Shown: positions 26,660 to 35,955, numbered from the stretch's first letter. The stretch: DNA of 64,000 bases from Endobacterium cereale (GCF_009617585.1 NZ_WIXI01000043.1:186001-250000), one strand, 5' to 3'. Notes: generated by a model from the letters alone, not told the origin. Translations and numbers: made by a program.

Positions 26660-27274
26660 ATGGAAGTTTCTACCGTTGCAGCCTTCTGGGCGATATCAAT
26701 GTTGTTTGTTATCACCCCAGGAGCAGATTGGGCCTATGCAATAACGGCCGGATTGAGTAACCGTGCCGCCACTCCCGCCGTTGGCGGACTGCTGACAGGT
26801 CATCTGGTTGCCACTATCGCTGTCTCTGCTGGCGCTGGAGTGCTCATTAGCAGCATACCGCACGCGATGGCGACCCTGACGATAGCTGGTGCAGCCTATC
26901 TGCTCTGGTTGGGGATAGGCATGCTTCGTCATCCCCCAGTACCTGGCACTGGGAATGCACAAGTTCAGACTACGTCAGCGAGTTGGGCCTTGAAAGGCTT
27001 TGGTGTCAGCGGCTTGAACCCAAAAGTTTTTCTGCTTTTCCTGGCAGTTTTACCGCAATTCTCTGAGCCGTCTGCTGTCTTGCCTGTCTCTGTGCAGATG
27101 GCTGTTTTGGGGCTTGTTCACGTGTTCAACTGCGCCGTCGCCTACACATTAGTGGCTGCATTCGCAAATGCAGTCCTGCGATCACGCCCCGAAGCTGCCC
27201 GCGTCGTTAGTCGATTGTCTGGAGCGGCCATGGTTGGCATCGCCGTTCTTTTGACCTTCGAGCAAATGCACTGA
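26660..27274 (+). CDS. LysE/RhtB family amino-acid exporter
   Basis: This 204-residue protein has about six membrane helices. The family motif is PGADWAYAITAGLSNR near residue 20, followed by G-rich helix AAYLLWLGIGMLR and a GLNPKVFLLFLAVLPQF segment. AAGGAG lies upstream. It would export an amino acid or homoserine-like compound under control of the divergent Lrp protein. Confidence 0.9.
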   Translation: MEVSTVAAFWAISMLFVITPGADWAYAITAGLSNRAATPAVGGLLTGHLVATIAVSAGAGVLISSIPHAMATLTIAGAAYLLWLGIGMLRHPPVPGTGNAQVQTTSASWALKGFGVSGLNPKVFLLFLAVLPQFSEPSAVLPVSVQMAVLGLVHVFNCAVAYTLVAAFANAVLRSRPEAARVVSRLSGAAMVGIAVLLTFEQMH

Positions 27275-27326
27275 CGATCTGGCTTGTGCACGCCATGTCT
27301 TACAATTCAAACCTAAGGAAATCACG

Positions 27327-27773
27327 ATGCTCGAGAACATTCTCAACTCCGAAATCGCCGCTGAAGCGGAATTAGGCATGAAAATCGCCATTGTCCTCAG
27401 GGACGACCTGGAAGCCTGGCAGAGGCTTAACGTGGCGGCATTTACAATCAGCGGTGTTGGAGCGCTGGATGGGGCCACGGGCAAGAATTACAACGATGCT
27501 TCCGGAAACACCTATCTTCCCATGTTCAAAGACCCTGTTCTGGTTTTTGGAGCCGATGCCTCAGAGATGCTACGTACAGCCGACCGAGCAAGATCGAGAC
27601 AGGTGAGCTTTTCGATATTTACGCGTGATCTCTTCGGCACTTTCAACGATGACGACAACCGCGCCGCTGTTGCCCGTGTTGCCGGACCTGAACTGGATAT
27701 CGTCGGCCTCGCGTTCAGGTGCGAGCGTAAGACCGCCGATAAAGTCCTGAAAGGCTTGAAGCTGCTTAAATAG
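27327..27773 (+). CDS. DUF2000 family protein
   Basis: This 148-residue protein contains KIAIVLRDDLEAWQRLNVAAFTISG-type residues and YLPMFKDPVLVFGAD, the pattern of DUF2000, a small cytoplasmic alpha/beta family of unknown function often found next to amino-acid exporters and Lrp regulators. It lies 52 bases after the LysE-type gene and is probably co-transcribed. It has no signal peptide. Confidence 0.82.
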   Translation: MLENILNSEIAAEAELGMKIAIVLRDDLEAWQRLNVAAFTISGVGALDGATGKNYNDASGNTYLPMFKDPVLVFGADASEMLRTADRARSRQVSFSIFTRDLFGTFNDDDNRAAVARVAGPELDIVGLAFRCERKTADKVLKGLKLLK

Positions 27774-28038
27774 CCCTCAAACAATCTCTGCATTGAGGCT
27801 GGTTTCGGATTCTCCGTATTGGACGGATATCTGATCGACGTCCGCTATTGGCGCGAAGCGGAACGCGGCAGTCGCCCCGGAGCGGCCGTTCAAGATGGAT
27901 CACTGTATAACCGAAATAGAACGAGAGGCGACGCAGAGGTTTTGGAACGGTTTTCGCAAGAAGCACCAGTGCTGCGATTGGGCTGTTGCAAGGACACTGC
28001 ATAATCTGGGTACATTCGCTGTTTTCCTGTAATCGCAC

Positions 28039-28578
28039 CTAGAACTCCAGCCGGCAGGCTTCTTCTTCCCTTGGTTGCATGTCCCAATAATCGTGGCCAT
28101 CCTTGTCTTCGTTCTCAAAAAGACCCTCGATGAAGGCGCGGAATGAAGGGGCCTGCCGGCAGAGATAGTCATTCTCGGAAGACGACCAAGCTCCGCCGAG
28201 ATTGTGCACCCAGCTATAGACGTGGCCATGATCGTCCGGTCGGAGCGACAGGATCAGTTCGATAAGACCGGGGTCTCTACCGATGACTAGGCATTGCTTC
28301 GGAAGCCGGTCACCAAGTTCTGCGCGCCAGGTCACGACCCGGTCCCAATCATTGATGGGGTCAACGAAATGCTCTGTCGGATTTGGCGCGTCGCCTGGCT
28401 CACGCGCCGTATGCGTGAACATGAGTGGGTAGACCCGACCGCCATTGTATCGCGTCATGAAGGCGCGATAATCTTCTGGGAGGCGGATGCCACTCGACTC
28501 TTCCCAAGCCTCTATGGCGTCGCAAACGGTCTTATCTGCCCACCCGCCTCGAAGCGGCTTGATCCATCGTTCAGTCAT
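28039..28578 (-). CDS. SMI1/KNR4 (SUKH) family protein, orphan immunity-type
   Basis: The start MTERWIKPLRGGWADKTV at 28578 is taken because the reading frame upstream belongs to a LysR remnant. It has 179 residues with the SUKH signature: an IEAWEESSGIRLPEDYRAFMTRYNGG N-terminal helix-loop and a WVHNLGGAWSSSENDYLCRQAPSFRAFI core. SUKH proteins are usually immunity proteins for contact-dependent or polymorphic toxins. No toxin gene lies next to it here, so it is an orphan. Confidence 0.8.
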   Translation of the reverse strand: MTERWIKPLRGGWADKTVCDAIEAWEESSGIRLPEDYRAFMTRYNGGRVYPLMFTHTAREPGDAPNPTEHFVDPINDWDRVVTWRAELGDRLPKQCLVIGRDPGLIELILSLRPDDHGHVYSWVHNLGGAWSSSENDYLCRQAPSFRAFIEGLFENEDKDGHDYWDMQPREEEACRLEF

Positions 28579-28683
28579 TGAAATCCCATAGCTTGTCCGA
28601 CGCCAAGCTCGCGAGCGTCCTAAGCGAAAACTCCCGCTCTCAACCACGCGAACAAAAAATTGAAGTGCCACCAGCCGATCTAT
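28575..28683 (-). pseudogene. Remnant of a LysR-family regulator gene (N-terminus only)
   Basis: On the minus strand from 28680 the reading is DRLVALQFFVRVVESGSF, the classical LysR start, preceded by ATA where ATG is expected. A one-base shift then continues as DARELGVGQA, the second helix of the LysR helix-turn-helix, after an in-frame stop. The similarity ends exactly where the SUKH gene begins. So a LysR gene has lost its start, gained a frameshift and been truncated. Confidence 0.65.
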
Positions 28684-28923
28684 TCCATGAAAGGATAGGG
28701 TGGCTGCTGACTATCGCAACCATCCGAACCGGAAAATCAGCGTGTAGAATGTTCGGAGCGACTATATGTCCGCTTGTGGTGCATTGCTGCCCACGCGGCG
28801 GGATCAGGCAGGTTTTAACGTCCCCGTCTTTTCTATTTAACGGAAGCCGGCGGAGCGACCGCGAGCCGGATAAGAAACATTTTGCGGCGTGCTCCGACGG
28901 ACGCAACCGGATGAGCCGCAAAC

Positions 28924-29979
28924 CTACCGCATCCCCGCCGGGGCGCTGACAGATCGCCGCTCCACCACATGACAGGCAAGCTCGATGCGGCGTGACAGCG
29001 CCGGCACGCCGGAACAGAGATCGCGCAGCAGATCGACCGACGTCATGCCGATTTCGCGCATGGGAATATGCACGGTGCTGAGTGGCGGATTGAGGAAGGC
29101 CGCCTGCGGCAGGTCGTCCATGCCCATCACCGACACATCGTCCGGCACGCTGTAACCCGCCTGTTGCACAGCCATCATCGCGCCGGCCGCAAGGCTGTCG
29201 CCGGCGGTGAGGATGGCGGTGAAATCAAGGCCATTGGCTGCGATGCGGTCGGTGATTGCCTGTGTGGCCAGTTCCGGCAGCCAGTCATCGACGGTGACGG
29301 TCATGTCCGGTGTCGGGGTGATGCCGCGATGGCGAAGCGCATCCCAAAAACCTTCCTGGCGGCGTTCGATCGTGCGGCGGCCGGGGCGCATCAGGAAGAG
29401 GATGCGGCGGTGGCCAAGATCGAGCAGCCGGTCGGTGGCAAGCTGTGCTGCCGAGCGGTTGCAGGGGGTGACGCTCGAAAGCCGCATATGCGGATCGTCG
29501 CCATTGATCAGCACGACAGGTTTGTCGAAGGCGCGGGTGGCGGCCAGCATGCGTTCGTCATCGACCGTCAGGAACAGAAGGCCCGTCACGTCGGGGTCGC
29601 TGCCGGCCTCGTCGAGCACGGAGCGTTCGTCGCTGGCATCGGCAATCGGGCGGGTGATGATGTCGAGGCCGAGCATTTTTGCGCGGTCGCGCGCGCCTTC
29701 CAGAACATGCAGGGTGAACTGGTTGCGCACGTAATCGATCATCGCCGCACTGGAGGCGGCGATCATGATCTTTTTGCCGGGAACGGGCGCGGGCATTGGA
29801 TAGTTGGCGTCTTTTGCGGCTTCGAGAATGCGCTGGCGGATATCGTCGCGCACGCCTTTTTCGCCGGTGAGGGCACGCGACACCGTGCTCAGCGAAACGC
29901 CGACTTTTTCAGCGATATCTTCCAGCCGCACACGCCGGCTTTTCTTGCCGCGCTTGTTGGGAATTGCTGCGTCCGCCAT
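28924..29979 (-). CDS. LacI-family transcriptional regulator
   Basis: The start MADAAIPNKRGKKSRR at 29979 follows GGAGAG and gives 351 residues. The LacI helix-turn-helix reads VRLEDIAEKVGVSLSTVSRALTG, then the periplasmic-binding-like sugar domain. It is divergent from the GH105/KduI operon, with a palindromic operator 44-55 bases before its start. It most likely represses that pectin-oligosaccharide operon until an unsaturated uronate binds. Confidence 0.92.
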   Translation of the reverse strand: MADAAIPNKRGKKSRRVRLEDIAEKVGVSLSTVSRALTGEKGVRDDIRQRILEAAKDANYPMPAPVPGKKIMIAASSAAMIDYVRNQFTLHVLEGARDRAKMLGLDIITRPIADASDERSVLDEAGSDPDVTGLLFLTVDDERMLAATRAFDKPVVLINGDDPHMRLSSVTPCNRSAAQLATDRLLDLGHRRILFLMRPGRRTIERRQEGFWDALRHRGITPTPDMTVTVDDWLPELATQAITDRIAANGLDFTAILTAGDSLAAGAMMAVQQAGYSVPDDVSVMGMDDLPQAAFLNPPLSTVHIPMREIGMTSVDLLRDLCSGVPALSRRIELACHVVERRSVSAPAGMR

Positions 29980-30022
29980 CGGTTCTCTCCGGTAATCGTC
30001 ACCAGACTGCAAAAAATTTTCA

Positions 30023-30034
30023 GATTGCGCAATC
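30023..30034. promoter_or_regulatory. Probable LacI-type operator
   Basis: GATTGCGCAATC is a perfect 12-bp palindrome with the central CG step usual for LacI-family sites. It lies between the lacI-type gene and the GH105 operon, where it can control both. Confidence 0.6.
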
Positions 30035-30120
30035 GTAAATCCGGTGTTTACATCCGATCACCGCTCGGGAGAAGCGGATTGGAGGACTGCCTTCGCAAGA
30101 GGGTGGAAGGAGGAGTGACG

Positions 30121-31215
30121 ATGGGCCTTTCAGCCCGGCATATCCGTGAAAAACTCGATCTGCTCGTCACCGGCATGACCGGTCTGCGCGATGACGGTCG
30201 TTTTCACGAACCCAATCTCGATGGCTCGGCCGGCGATTACATTTCCTTCGATAGCTGGGAATGGCCGCAGGGCGTCGGCCTTTATGGCCTGATCCGGATG
30301 TGGCAGTTCACCGGCCGCGACGACCTGAAGGTGCTGATCGAGAATTGGTATGCCGCCCGTATCGAGGCTGGCCTTCCCAAACTCAATGTGAATACGACGG
30401 CGCCGATGCTGGGTCTTTCGGTTCTGTGGCGCGAAACCCGCGATCCGCGCTGGAAGCCGGTGCTGGATGCGTGGGCGAACCGCGCCGTCACCGAAATGGG
30501 CCGCACGCGCGAAGGCGCTTTTGCGCATCACGTGTCCGACAAGGTCAATGACGACGAGCTTTGGGACGACACGCTTTATATGGTGGCGCTGTTTCTGGCC
30601 TCCTATGGTCAGGCCAGCGGCCGGACCGAACTGGTCGATGAGGCGGTCAAACAGTTTCTCGTCCATACCCGCTATCTCGCCGACAGGAAGACGGGCCTGT
30701 GGTTCCATGGCTGGACCTTCCAGGGACACCACAATTTTGCGGAAGCCCGCTGGGCACGCGGCAATGCCTGGATCACCGCCGGCATGCTGGATCTTTTCGA
30801 TCTGGCCGACTTGCCCGTGGCGGTGAAAGACTTTTTGACCGGCGTTCTGGTGGCGCAGGTGGATGCGCTTCTCGCCCTGCAGACCGGATCGGGCGCATGG
30901 CGCACCTTGCTGGACGACCCGACTTCCTATGAGGAAATTTCCGCGACGGCCGGTTTCGGTTATGGCCTGCTCAAGGGGCATCGGCTGGGGATTGGAACAC
31001 GGGAATGGCGAGAAGCCGGTTTGCGAGCCGTCGAGGCGCTTCTCGCCAATATCGATGACACAGGCACCGTGCTGAACGTTTCCTACGGCACCCGCATGGG
31101 CCATGACCTGCAGTTTTATCGCGACATCCCGATCCAGCCCACCGGTTATGGGCAGGCGCTGGCGATCCTCTGCCTGTCCGAGGCGCTGCGCCATGTCGAA
31201 GGAGACGCTACATGA
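30121..31215 (+). CDS. Glycoside hydrolase family 88/105 (unsaturated rhamnogalacturonyl/glucuronyl hydrolase)
   Basis: The start MGLSARHIREKLDLLV at 30121 is behind GGAAGGAGGAG; the reading frame runs further upstream but overlaps the divergent regulator. It has 364 residues, an alpha/alpha barrel. The catalytic aspartate region is DDELWDDTLYMV (Asp149/150), with WARGNAW at residues 211-217 and SWEWPQGVGLYGL near residue 45. YteR-like enzymes remove the unsaturated uronic acid from oligosaccharides made by pectate or rhamnogalacturonan lyases. No signal peptide is seen, so it acts in the cytoplasm after import. Confidence 0.9.
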   Translation: MGLSARHIREKLDLLVTGMTGLRDDGRFHEPNLDGSAGDYISFDSWEWPQGVGLYGLIRMWQFTGRDDLKVLIENWYAARIEAGLPKLNVNTTAPMLGLSVLWRETRDPRWKPVLDAWANRAVTEMGRTREGAFAHHVSDKVNDDELWDDTLYMVALFLASYGQASGRTELVDEAVKQFLVHTRYLADRKTGLWFHGWTFQGHHNFAEARWARGNAWITAGMLDLFDLADLPVAVKDFLTGVLVAQVDALLALQTGSGAWRTLLDDPTSYEEISATAGFGYGLLKGHRLGIGTREWREAGLRAVEALLANIDDTGTVLNVSYGTRMGHDLQFYRDIPIQPTGYGQALAILCLSEALRHVEGDAT

Positions 31216-32048
31216 CGATGAAGGTTCTGTATGGCGCCGGCCCGGATGACATCAAGACATTCGATACCGCACGGCTGCGCAAGGAATTTCTGGTCGAGGA
31301 CCTTTTTCGTCCGGGTGAGGTGAGCTTTACCTATACCCATGTCGACCGGCTGATCCTCGGCGGTGCTGTGCCGGGTTTGACGGCGCTGACCTTCGGTTCG
31401 GGCGAGGAGATCGGCACGCCTTATCTCCTGTCGGCGCGTGAAATGGGCATTGCCAATCTCGGCGGTACCGGCACGATCACGGTGGATGGCCAGAATTTCG
31501 AGCTGGAAAACCGAGACATTCTGTATATCGGTCGTGGTGCGCAAAAAATTTCGGTCGCCAGCCATTCGGCGGAGACGCCGGCGCGGTTCTACATGAACTC
31601 GGTTCCGGCCGGTGCCGATATCCCGCATCGGCTGATCAAACGGGCAGAATCCAAGCCGCTTGATCTCGGCGAGGCAAAGCGTTCCAACAAGCGGAATTTG
31701 CGGATGTATATCCATCCGCAGGTGGCGCCCTCCTGCCTGCTTTTGATGGGTATTACCGATCTGGCCGAAGGTTCGGTCTGGAACACCATGCCGCCGCATC
31801 TGCATGAGCGGCGCATGGAAGCCTATTGCTACTTCGATCTCGCGCCGGAAGAGCGTGTCATCCACCTGATGGGGCGTCCGGACGAAACCCGGCATCTGCT
31901 GGTCAAGGATCTTGATGCGGTGCTGTCGCCGGCATGGTCCATCCATATGGGCGCCGGCACGGATGCCTATGCTTTCGTCTGGGGCATGACCGGCGAAAAC
32001 CAGGAATATAACGACGTGGCCCCGGTGGCCCTCAGCGAACTCAGATAA
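31212..32048 (+). CDS. kduI: 5-dehydro-4-deoxy-D-glucuronate isomerase
   Basis: This 278-residue cupin protein has the zinc-ligand block MPPHLHERRMEAYCYFD (His, His, Glu) and a later IHMGAGTDAYAFVWGM with the fourth ligand, plus the family TYTHVDRLILGGAVP near residue 40. It converts 5-keto-4-deoxyuronate, released by the GH105 enzyme, to 2,5-diketo-3-deoxygluconate. It overlaps the GH105 gene by 4 bases, so the two steps are coupled. Confidence 0.95.
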   Translation: MTMKVLYGAGPDDIKTFDTARLRKEFLVEDLFRPGEVSFTYTHVDRLILGGAVPGLTALTFGSGEEIGTPYLLSAREMGIANLGGTGTITVDGQNFELENRDILYIGRGAQKISVASHSAETPARFYMNSVPAGADIPHRLIKRAESKPLDLGEAKRSNKRNLRMYIHPQVAPSCLLLMGITDLAEGSVWNTMPPHLHERRMEAYCYFDLAPEERVIHLMGRPDETRHLLVKDLDAVLSPAWSIHMGAGTDAYAFVWGMTGENQEYNDVAPVALSELR

Positions 32049-32062
32049 GGCGGCAGGCGAGC

Positions 32063-34543
32063 ATGAACCCGCAACAGAACTGGATGCGCAAGACATTGAG
32101 GCCGGGCGACGCCCTGCGTTACTGGCAGCTTGGCCGCATCGCCGAGGAACGGTTCGACGTGGCCGACGCGCCGATGAAGGGCGAGATGGATCCGTTCTTC
32201 TTCCTCACCAAAGTGAAGAATTTCATTCCGCACGAATATCCCTGCCGCACGATCTTTGCACAAACCTATCGCGGCAAACGGCCGGATGTGCGCGGCGAAT
32301 TCGAGGCGTCGCGCTGGTGGCTGCCTTTCGGTTCGCCACGGCTCGATCTCTCCGGTTTCTGGTTCCGCCCGACGCGGCTCGCCACATGGACGCGCACCTA
32401 TATCGAGGCTGAAACGGCGGGGACCGCAAAGATCCGGCTCGGCACCTGCGGCGGCGCGGTTCTGTGGCTGAACGGTTCGGAAGTGGGCTGGATGGCGCCC
32501 TATAGCCGCAATCTCGAAGCCAAGCAGGAATTCGAGCTGGAGCTGACCGCCGGTCTGAACGAGATCGTGCTGTTCTTCGATGATCTTGCCGAACGTGACG
32601 CCCGTTATTTCTACCAGTTCGATTATCTCTCCGGTCCCGTCGCCAATGTCGCCCTGCCGGTTCCCGTGGAAGGCTCGGTTGCGGACAGTCTGGAAGGGGC
32701 GCTGGATGGCATGCATCTCGACCGCCAGCATTATTTTGGCGGCGATATTACCGTGAAGTTTGCCAAGGCGCTGCCGATTGAGGCCAAGGTGAATGTCGCC
32801 ATCGAAGGCGATTTCATGTCGCGCGAGCGTTTCGATTACGATTTCGAACTGGCCGCCGGTGTCGCCACGCTCAATGTTGGCGCATCCGAAAATGCGCCGG
32901 CGGACTTTCGCCATCTGCGTGTGACGCTGGATGCCGGTGGTTTTGTTGCCTCGCGCTCCGTCGGCGTGGAAATCTGCCATGCGGCGCGTCAGGGTGATGC
33001 CTCGGCTTCGCTGGAGCAGCGTATCACCGACACGCTGACCGAAGTGTCCGATTATTCCGAGCGCGATACGGTGCGCGCTTTTGCCCGGTTGGCCAGCGGT
33101 CGTGGTGGTGCCGATACCGACGCGATGATCGAGGAAATCCTGCCGTCGATCGAGGATTGCCACGACTGCGCCGATTTTTCGCTGGTGCCGCTGATCTGGT
33201 CGCGAACCACATGGGGCGGCGATATCAACGAAAAGACGCGCGCCCGCATCGATGCCGCCATTCTCAACTATCGTTACTGGATGGATGAGCCGGGCAATGA
33301 TGTGCAGTGGTATTTTTCGGAAAACCATGCGCTGCTGTTCCACACCTCGGCTTATCTCGCCGGTCATCTTCTGCCCGACGCCACGTTCGTTCGTTCCGGT
33401 CGCAAGGGTTCGGAGCAGGCGAAAGTAGGTGCTGCGAGAGTGCGGGCATGGCTCGATCATTTCGAACACTGGGAAATGGCGGAGTTCAATTCCGCACCGT
33501 ATTTCCCGATCGACCTCAAGGGCCTGACGGCGCTGGCGGCACTGTCTCCGGACAAGGATATCGCCGATCGCGCCAAGACCGGCATCGTGCGGCTTGCGGA
33601 GATCATCGCGCGTTCTGCCCATCATGGTATGGTGACGGCGGCGCAGGGGCGTTCCTACGAACACACGCTGTGTGCAGGTCGTTCGCTGGAACTGTCAGCC
33701 GTTTCCCGTCTGCTCTGGGGCAAGGGTTTTTACGGTCGCCGCGTGCATTGCCTGCCGCAGATGGCTGTATGCCTGCGCGACCATGGACTGGTCATCCCGG
33801 AAGAATTTGCAGCGATTGCCGATCATCAGGGCGATCAGCATCAGGAATGGCGCTTTGCGCAGGGCGAAAAATCCTTTGCCGCGCTCTATCACTACAAGGG
33901 CAAAAATTTCGCCATGGGCTCGACGGTGCATTACCGCTGGGACGAATGGGGTTATCAGGAGACCGTGCTGCACCTGCGCATCGGGAACAAGCCGGAAGCC
34001 GCGATTTGGATCAACCATCCGGGCGAGACGATCCAGTTCGGTTACGGGCGTCCGTCATACTGGGGCGGTTGCGGCACCATTCCGCGCGTGCAGCAATATC
34101 GCGGGCTGGCCGTTCTGGAGTTCACCACATACGAGGAACAGCCGGACTTTACCCATGCCTGGTTCCCGGTGGCCGAGTTCGATGAAAGTCGCGTTTCGGG
34201 CAGTCTGGCACTCGCCCGCTCGGGTAACGGCGCGGTGCTTTTGCGCGCCGGATCCGAGCTTCATGCGACGACGGAAGGCCCATCTGCCGGTGCCGAACTG
34301 CGGCAATACGGGCAGAAAACCCGCTGGATCGTGCGCGTCTGCGAGGCAGGTGACCTCACTTCCGTGGAAAACCGGTTCGGCGACCTTGCGGCCAAGCATG
34401 CAACCGATGGTACGATCGTTGTCGAAGATCCGGAATATGGTAGCGTGCGCTTCCTGTCCGATGGCAGCGTCGAGGCGGAAGGCCGCGTCATCGCGCGGTC
34501 GGACTATAGTGTAAAGGGCGAGGCAGAACTGCTTCAGGCCTGA
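32063..34543 (+). CDS. Uncharacterised 826-aa cytoplasmic protein of a pectin-oligosaccharide operon
   Basis: The start MNPQQNWMRKTLRPGD has no signal peptide. Residues about 60-200 look like a beta-sandwich with a sugar-binding flavour (GGAVLWLNGSEVGWMAPYS). The middle (about 320-620) is helical with many Trp and His, for example WYFSENHALLFHTSAYLAG and GRSYEHTLCAGRSLE, like an alpha/alpha toroid of polysaccharide lyases or GH families. The C-terminus is again beta-rich. I do not recognise the family. Its position between kduI and the importer suggests an intracellular lyase or hydrolase for oligogalacturonate or rhamnogalacturonan fragments. Confidence 0.75.
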   Translation: MNPQQNWMRKTLRPGDALRYWQLGRIAEERFDVADAPMKGEMDPFFFLTKVKNFIPHEYPCRTIFAQTYRGKRPDVRGEFEASRWWLPFGSPRLDLSGFWFRPTRLATWTRTYIEAETAGTAKIRLGTCGGAVLWLNGSEVGWMAPYSRNLEAKQEFELELTAGLNEIVLFFDDLAERDARYFYQFDYLSGPVANVALPVPVEGSVADSLEGALDGMHLDRQHYFGGDITVKFAKALPIEAKVNVAIEGDFMSRERFDYDFELAAGVATLNVGASENAPADFRHLRVTLDAGGFVASRSVGVEICHAARQGDASASLEQRITDTLTEVSDYSERDTVRAFARLASGRGGADTDAMIEEILPSIEDCHDCADFSLVPLIWSRTTWGGDINEKTRARIDAAILNYRYWMDEPGNDVQWYFSENHALLFHTSAYLAGHLLPDATFVRSGRKGSEQAKVGAARVRAWLDHFEHWEMAEFNSAPYFPIDLKGLTALAALSPDKDIADRAKTGIVRLAEIIARSAHHGMVTAAQGRSYEHTLCAGRSLELSAVSRLLWGKGFYGRRVHCLPQMAVCLRDHGLVIPEEFAAIADHQGDQHQEWRFAQGEKSFAALYHYKGKNFAMGSTVHYRWDEWGYQETVLHLRIGNKPEAAIWINHPGETIQFGYGRPSYWGGCGTIPRVQQYRGLAVLEFTTYEEQPDFTHAWFPVAEFDESRVSGSLALARSGNGAVLLRAGSELHATTEGPSAGAELRQYGQKTRWIVRVCEAGDLTSVENRFGDLAAKHATDGTIVVEDPEYGSVRFLSDGSVEAEGRVIARSDYSVKGEAELLQA

Positions 34544-34654
34544 GGCGCCGAAACTGGCGTCAAAGTCGAGAGCGCATCGCAAGCCTGAATGTCGGGCCGG
34601 TGCTTGGGTGGTGAACGGACGGGTTGGGAGGCCTTAGTCCATCAGAGGAGGAAA

Positions 34655-35929
34655 ATGCGCATGAAGACCAGATCGCTTCTTACGGGCCTCGCGCTCGCAC
34701 TTCTTGCCTCGACGTCGGCCCATGCCGGTGACGTGCGCATCATGTGGTATTCCGATGGCGTCGAAGGCGAGGTGATGAAAGACCTTGTCGGGCGTTTCAT
34801 GAAGGAAAACCCCGGCATCAACGTCATCCTCGACAATGTCGCCTATAGCGTCATCAAGGAACAGCTGCCGGTGCAGCTGGAAGCCGGCAATGGCCCGGAT
34901 ATCGCCCGCGTCACCGCCATCAAGGAACTGTCCAAACATTGGCTGGACCTGCGCCCGCTGGTGAAGGACGCCAAATATTGGGACGACAATTTTGGTCTGC
35001 AGGCCGACTGGATGCGCCCGGATGGGTCCAACCAGATTTCCGGTTTCATGACGCAGATCACGCTGACCGGCGGTTATGCCAACAAGACGCTGTTCGATCA
35101 GGCCGGCGTGCCGATCCCCGGCCCGAAGGCGACCTGGGAAGATTGGGCTGCGGCATCCAAGAAGGTACAGGAAAGCCAGCAAGTGCCGTTCGCCATGGCG
35201 ATCGACCGCTCCGGCCATCGCATCACCGCACCGCTTCTCTCCTATGGCGCCAACTATATCGGCTCTGACGGCAAGCCTGCGCCGCTCGACAAGGGCGCTC
35301 GGGATTATCTGACGAAATTCGTTGGCTGGGCTGAAGACGGCACCGTCAGCAAGGACGTCTGGGTATCCGCCGCCGGCAGCACCTATCGTGCGGCCGCTGA
35401 CGATTTCATCAACGGACAGCTCGCTTTCTATTATTCCGGTTCCTGGCAGGTGGCGAACCTTGCTACCAAGATAGGCAACAATTTTGACTGGGTGGCTGTC
35501 GGCAGCCCCTGCGGCCCGGCCGCCTGCACCGGCATGCCGGGTGGCGCAGCGCTGGTTGCGGTGAAATACACCAAGAACCAGAAGGACGTGGCTGTCGTCA
35601 TGGACTGGTTCGCGCAGGAAAAGATCGTCAAGGAATTTTCCGAGCGCACGCTGTTCCTGCCCGGTCACAAGGGTGTGGTCGACAAGGGCGGTCTCGACTT
35701 CAAGTCGGACAATGCGCAGGCGAAAACCGCGCTCAACGTGTTCGTCGACTCCACCAAGACGACATCGGAAGCCGCGCTGAAACTGCCGGGCTGGCGCTGG
35801 TCCGACACGGTTTATGCGGCAATCGTTACCCGTATCGGCCAGACGCTGGCGGGCGAAATGAAGATCGATGATGCGTTCACGAGGATCGATTCGGATATCG
35901 CCCAGAAGGTGAAGGATGCGGGTAGGTAA
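34655..35929 (+). CDS. ABC transporter sugar-binding protein (extracellular family 1)
   Basis: The start MRMKTRSLLTGLALALLA at 34655 follows GAGGAGG. The signal peptide ends in AHA before GDVRIMWYSDG. It has 424 residues with the family 1 pattern NPGINVILDNVAYSVIKEQLPVQLEAGNGPDI and ITLTGGYANKTLFDQAG. It would bind an oligosaccharide, here probably pectin- or rhamnogalacturonan-derived. It is followed by a mosaic palindromic repeat and then the permease genes. Confidence 0.93.
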   Translation: MRMKTRSLLTGLALALLASTSAHAGDVRIMWYSDGVEGEVMKDLVGRFMKENPGINVILDNVAYSVIKEQLPVQLEAGNGPDIARVTAIKELSKHWLDLRPLVKDAKYWDDNFGLQADWMRPDGSNQISGFMTQITLTGGYANKTLFDQAGVPIPGPKATWEDWAAASKKVQESQQVPFAMAIDRSGHRITAPLLSYGANYIGSDGKPAPLDKGARDYLTKFVGWAEDGTVSKDVWVSAAGSTYRAAADDFINGQLAFYYSGSWQVANLATKIGNNFDWVAVGSPCGPAACTGMPGGAALVAVKYTKNQKDVAVVMDWFAQEKIVKEFSERTLFLPGHKGVVDKGGLDFKSDNAQAKTALNVFVDSTKTTSEAALKLPGWRWSDTVYAAIVTRIGQTLAGEMKIDDAFTRIDSDIAQKVKDAGR

Positions 35930-35955
35930 CCGCATCATCTACGGCTAAGAAGCTG

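Noticed and set aside
27774..28038. Short frames on both strands between DUF2000 and the SUKH gene
   Set aside because: No start signal or recognisable family; one minus-strand stretch ends like a protein tail but is too short to name.
28578..28949. 123-codon plus-strand frame in the gap before the LacI gene
   Set aside because: No ribosome-binding site, no family pattern, and it covers the LysR remnant on the opposite strand.
29068..30120. Long upstream extension of the GH105 reading frame
   Set aside because: It lies over the opposite-strand LacI gene and promoter. The strong ribosome-binding site at 30121 marks the real start.
31967..33664. 565-codon open frame on the minus strand
   Set aside because: It is antisense to the 826-aa protein and kduI end; its composition is that of a shadow frame in high-GC DNA.
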